Positions 60,988 through 64,000 of a DNA stretch of 64,000 bases are shown piece after piece. The translations under genes and the position numbers were made by a program. Numbering within the stretch: position 1 is the first letter of the stretch; every line of letters starts with the position of its first letter. Source of the stretch: Microcosmobacter sp040493455. Its GTDB lineage: Bacteria; Bacteroidota; Bacteroidia; Flavobacteriales; Flavobacteriaceae. The stretch lies in NCBI RefSeq assembly GCF_040493455.1, contig NZ_JANFDA010000001.1, forward strand, positions 310,001 through 374,000, in the 5' to 3' direction. The notes below the pieces were generated by a model. That model saw only the letters and a list, made by a program, of their open reading frames with translations, had not been told where the DNA came from and did not search any database.

Positions 60988-62313
60988 TTAATTTACCTTA
61001 ACAATTAAGGCGTCTTTCAGTCCTTTATTCTCTATAATATCGCCATCTAAGCTTTCGGTATCACCAACTAGAATAATGCTTCTGTCGGTCATTTCTATGG
61101 CATCGTGAGCAAGGTCTAATCCTGAACCGCCATAGTTTTTTTGCCATAACAAATCGCCAGATTCGTTAATCTTAATTACCCAATAATCATTATCTCCTTT
61201 GTTGTTGGTCAGATCCCCATCCAAGCTTTTGGTATATCCTGAAACAATATAGCCTGTCTGTCCTTTTCTGATCGAGGATGCAAAGTCAAAGTCAGAGCCT
61301 CCATAGTTTTTCTTCCATACTACATTACCATTATCGTTTATCTTGGCTAACCAAAAATCCGAACTGCCTTTGTTATTATCTACATCTCCATCTGAACTAA
61401 AACTGTTTCCAGCAATAATGTAACCATTATCGTTAGTTCTAACAATGCTTCTGGATTGATCAATTCCTGAGCCTCCTAATGTTTTTTGCCAAACTAAATT
61501 TCCTTCAATATCTAATTTTATCACCCAGTAATCGTAAGATCCTTGATTGCCTGTAATATCAAAATCCGTACTTTCTGAGAAACCAGCAATAACATAGCCT
61601 CCATCATTAGCTTGGACTACAGAAAACGAACGATCATTGTTAGTGCCTCCAAAATATCTTCTCCATTGTAAATCACCGTTAGCGTCTAGTTTGTGACACC
61701 AAAACTCCCCTACACCATGACGATTTGTTGATCTTGATGCTGTATCATTACCTTCCCCACCCGAAGCTGTTACGTCTAAAAAACCAGTCATGAAAAACCC
61801 TCCGTCATTAGTTGCTATTAAGCCATAAGCGTGGTCATGTCCTGAGAAACCATAGCTTTTTTCCCAAATAATATTCCCAGAATTGTCAAGCTTCAATATC
61901 CAGTTATCATGAAATCCTTCGTTGTTGCTTCCATCTCCATCACTGCTCATACTATACCCAACTATAGCATAGCCACCATCCGGTGTTTGTATTATTTTTT
62001 GACCTCTATCATCTCCAGATCCTCCATACGTTTTATTTAAAAGTATGTTTCCTTCTTGATCTAGTTTCAAAAACCAATAATCGTTTACTTCTAAGGTTTT
62101 GTTTGAGAGATCTCCATCCGTACTATTCGTATATCCTAAGACAGCAATATTTCCATCTTGAGTCTCAATCACAGAATATGCTATATCTTCATTGGATCCT
62201 CCAAAAGTTCTTGCCCATTGAACATCACCATTGAAGCTTGTTTGTGTGTTATCATCGTCATTAGCACAAGCAAAGCACAGGGCTAATCCTAATATTGCCG
62301 CTATCTTTTTCAT
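60988..62313 (-). CDS. Lipoprotein with seven propeller-type repeats
   Basis: The 441-residue protein has a lipoprotein-like signal (LGLALCFAC, Cys16). From about residue 30 it contains seven repeats of about 57 residues with the core W-k-yGGSg-D-a-sv--t-DGGyiv-GyT-S-DGD--n-kG--DyWv-KlD--G. The first half-repeat and the final strand (DALIVKVN) appear to close a circle, so a seven-bladed beta-propeller is likely. It is a surface or periplasmic protein of unknown ligand. It follows the choice-of-anchor B gene by 4 bases and converges on gltX. Confidence 0.82.
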   Translation of the reverse strand: MKKIAAILGLALCFACANDDDNTQTSFNGDVQWARTFGGSNEDIAYSVIETQDGNIAVLGYTNSTDGDLSNKTLEVNDYWFLKLDQEGNILLNKTYGGSGDDRGQKIIQTPDGGYAIVGYSMSSDGDGSNNEGFHDNWILKLDNSGNIIWEKSYGFSGHDHAYGLIATNDGGFFMTGFLDVTASGGEGNDTASRSTNRHGVGEFWCHKLDANGDLQWRRYFGGTNNDRSFSVVQANDGGYVIAGFSESTDFDITGNQGSYDYWVIKLDIEGNLVWQKTLGGSGIDQSRSIVRTNDNGYIIAGNSFSSDGDVDNNKGSSDFWLAKINDNGNVVWKKNYGGSDFDFASSIRKGQTGYIVSGYTKSLDGDLTNNKGDNDYWVIKINESGDLLWQKNYGGSGLDLAHDAIEMTDRSIILVGDTESLDGDIIENKGLKDALIVKVN

Positions 62314-62317
62314 TATT

Positions 62318-63556
62318 TTAATTACTGCTTCTTATTACAAATAATCCTCCATTAATATCACTTACAATAATGTTACCGCTAGGAAAATATGGATATACAT
62401 TCCATGCTCCGCTAAAAGCTGTATCATTATCTTGTGGATATGTATCAAAAAATCCCGACTCGGTCATTGTCTGTGTTCCAACAGCATTGAGGCTTAATGC
62501 TCTCATTCCCGCAGTATAACTAGCCATGTAATATGTATTCCCAAGTACATAACCGTTATGATCAATAGCAGCTGTTGGCCCAAGATATTGGAAATGAAAT
62601 TGCGGGTTGTCTAAATCGGTAAAATCAAAAACAAGGGTTCTGGTATTAAATCCAAATGTTTGTTCATCGGTTTCATCACCTAAGATAAAATAACGCATAT
62701 CCTCAGTAAACCATCCTTGGTGTGTATAACCTATATTGCTATAGCTTATCGTTGATATGGATGTTGGGTTATCCTTATCGGATACATCAACAATAACAAC
62801 TTCGTCTTCATTACTTCCTATTAAAATTTCTTTCCCTATATAATCTGCATCTGGTCCTGTATAATTAATCACTTGTGCATCGTGTGTGTAAGCGCCTTCT
62901 GAGTACCCGCCTGCGGCTTCAGGAAAGGTTGGGTTTTGAATATTCACAAAATGAGGTCCTCCATTAAATGTTGTTGTTCCAACAGCATAAGCAAATCCTG
63001 AAGACTCATTAATAACTATATTATGCGCATTACCAAATCCTGAGTAATGTCCATCTACACTAAAGGTAACTGGTGGGTTGGTAACATCTCTTAGTCTTGT
63101 AAGATCAAAAACCTGCATTCCATGATTGGGCGCTTCACTAACTATAAAGGCATGATTATTATATACCTTAACATCTCTCCAAGGGCTATTTTGGGTTTGT
63201 GTTGGTAAAGTCCCTAACATAATAGGGTTTATAGGATCAGAGATGTCTACAAAAGCAGTTCCTGAGTTTAATCCTACCAATGCGTATTCTTTAGAATTAC
63301 TTGGGTCTACCCAGCCCCAAGAATCATTAGCTTCTACTGCACCTAAATCAGACAGTGACACGTGACTCATAAAATCAAATCCGTTACAGGGATATATTCC
63401 TGCTGCCAAACCATTGGTGCATGGCTCTCCTATAACCTGAGCAGGGTCTGGATCGTTGTTTTGACCTCCACCATCATTATCATCAGAACAACTAATTAAA
63501 AAAATGAAGCAAAATAAAGGCACAAAAAGTTTGGTGCCAATGATTAATCTTTTCAT
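62318..63556 (-). CDS. Choice-of-anchor B family lipoprotein (LVIVD-like repeats)
   Basis: The 412-residue protein has a lipoprotein signal (FIFLISC, Cys23) and an Asp/Gly/Asn-rich spacer. The mature protein has repeated strands of the type ALVGLNSGTAFVDISDPINPIML, GMQVFDLTRL, VIVDVSDKDNPTSI, typical of LVIVD repeats. NDSWGWVDPSNSKEYAL and NSPWRDVKVYNNHAF match the choice-of-anchor B family, with SYTAGMRALS near the C-terminus. No C-terminal secretion signal is seen. It is probably cell-surface; it leads an operon with the propeller lipoprotein. Confidence 0.85.
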   Translation of the reverse strand: MKRLIIGTKLFVPLFCFIFLISCSDDNDGGGQNNDPDPAQVIGEPCTNGLAAGIYPCNGFDFMSHVSLSDLGAVEANDSWGWVDPSNSKEYALVGLNSGTAFVDISDPINPIMLGTLPTQTQNSPWRDVKVYNNHAFIVSEAPNHGMQVFDLTRLRDVTNPPVTFSVDGHYSGFGNAHNIVINESSGFAYAVGTTTFNGGPHFVNIQNPTFPEAAGGYSEGAYTHDAQVINYTGPDADYIGKEILIGSNEDEVVIVDVSDKDNPTSISTISYSNIGYTHQGWFTEDMRYFILGDETDEQTFGFNTRTLVFDFTDLDNPQFHFQYLGPTAAIDHNGYVLGNTYYMASYTAGMRALSLNAVGTQTMTESGFFDTYPQDNDTAFSGAWNVYPYFPSGNIIVSDINGGLFVIRSSN

Positions 63557-63640
63557 AGGGACAATTTTTTTAAGTCTTAAAGTTAACCATAAAATGTGAC
63601 TCTTTGTCTTAAAGTATCAAAGACATTTTTAGTTATGAAA

Positions 63641-64000
63641 CTAAAAAAACACAGCAACACCAAAAATCAACATGCTTTGATTGCCTTTAAAGTTGCTCTC
63701 TCCACCAGTGGTATCGAGGTTTTGGTCATTGAGTTTCTCTAGAGTATTTAAGAAGCTGTATACATAATGTGCAGAGACTTTGAAATGATCAAAACCAGCA
63801 GTTGCACCAACCATTCCATTTACGTTAAAATTGGAAACATCTTCGATGTCTTTTGCTTGGAGGTTGGTATAGTTTTGAATAAAATAGTTTTCATGGCTTC
63901 CATCCTGAAGCTCTAAATTGCTATTGTATTGTAGCATTGGGCCCGCATCAATGGTAATGTTGTTGCCTACAAGCTTCAAGTGGCCAATCAATCCAGCCTG
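63641..64000 (-). CDS. C-terminal fragment of an outer-membrane beta-barrel protein
   Basis: About 120 codons of a longer frame enter from the right edge with no start in the window (the first in-frame NTG at 63991 is not a credible start). Strands alternate polar and hydrophobic residues (NNITIDAGPMLQYNSNLEL, NFNVNGMVGATAGFDHFKVSAHYVYSFLN, SMLIFGVAVFF). The last residue is Phe, as in outer-membrane barrels. It resembles the porin-like outer membrane beta-barrel family of Bacteroidota. Confidence 0.65.
   Translation of the reverse strand, partial: QAGLIGHLKLVGNNITIDAGPMLQYNSNLELQDGSHENYFIQNYTNLQAKDIEDVSNFNVNGMVGATAGFDHFKVSAHYVYSFLNTLEKLNDQNLDTTGGESNFKGNQSMLIFGVAVFF

Noticed and set aside
63354..63366. 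A CACGTG core near the end of the choice-of-anchor B gene, considered as a third parS.
   Set aside because: The flanks (GACACGTGAC) lack the GTTn/nAAC arms of parS.
63601..63623. A short inverted repeat (TCTTTG/CAAAGA) before the choice-of-anchor B gene, considered as an operator.
   Set aside because: A 6-bp stem with an 11-base loop in AT-rich DNA is weak evidence and no second copy was seen.

Overview
The window reads as chromosome of a marine member of the Bacteroidota, most likely Flavobacteriaceae. The evidence is AT-rich dense coding, promoters of the Bacteroidota TAnnTTTG type, few Shine-Dalgarno sites, many lipoproteins, and lineage-specific families recognised from memory (DUF6427, DUF6341, DUF4254, DUF4837, DUF4175, DUF6909-like, choice-of-anchor B). 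No rRNA, tRNA, CRISPR array, insertion sequence or phage gene was seen. No stretch longer than about 210 bases lacks a gene.

Left part (1-6065): a truncated DUF5687 membrane protein, a GT9 glycosyltransferase with its DUF4254 partner, upp, a DUF6427/DUF6341 membrane pair and purD. A decayed dispersed palindromic repeat lies between the GT9 and DUF4254 genes.

Middle part (6135-41685): a large surface-polysaccharide locus. A plus-strand pair (adenylate-forming enzyme, GT4) meets a long minus-strand run. Read in the direction of transcription, that run holds a DUF6909-like gene, a Wzz-like chain-length protein, dTDP-L-rhamnose synthesis (rfbB, A, C, D), GDP-L-fucose synthesis (gmd, fcl) with an SGNH hydrolase between, PAPS synthesis and turnover (cysQ, DUF2061, cysC, cysD, cysN), and a secreted lipoprotein group (unknown lipoprotein, inorganic pyrophosphatase, metallophosphoesterase-like protein). 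A second promoter then leads into a beta-helix protein, VTC-domain protein, DUF4956, CotH-like protein, PAPS sulfotransferase, Wzx flippase, two Wzy/ligase-type membrane proteins, two GT4 enzymes and a WcaF-like acetyltransferase. A third promoter serves ugd, a UDP-xylose synthase and a WcaJ-like initiating transferase. Together these predict a Wzx/Wzy-assembled polysaccharide containing rhamnose, fucose, xylose and/or glucuronate that is sulfated. Wza/Wzc-type export genes, manA/manC and a sulfate transporter are not in the window.

Right part (41714-64000): housekeeping and envelope genes (GH3-family, M23 peptidase, tatA, DUF4837, MltD-like transglycosylase, pgk, DUF2652, holB, OmpH/Skp-like, methyltransferase, mnmG, ybeY, DUF4175, AlkB-like monooxygenase, gltX, two propeller-type lipoproteins, an outer-membrane barrel fragment). 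Two 16-bp parS centromere sites flank mnmG, one inside the first codons of the methyltransferase and one in the mnmG leader; they suggest an origin-proximal position. gltX carries an extra block of about 70 residues just before its KLSKR motif and a short in-frame piece resembling a dispersed repeat.

The most noteworthy points are the two parS sites, the modified gltX, and the coupling of a sulfation pathway with the VTC/DUF4956/CotH/beta-helix group and secreted pyrophosphatase and phosphoesterase lipoproteins inside one polysaccharide locus.
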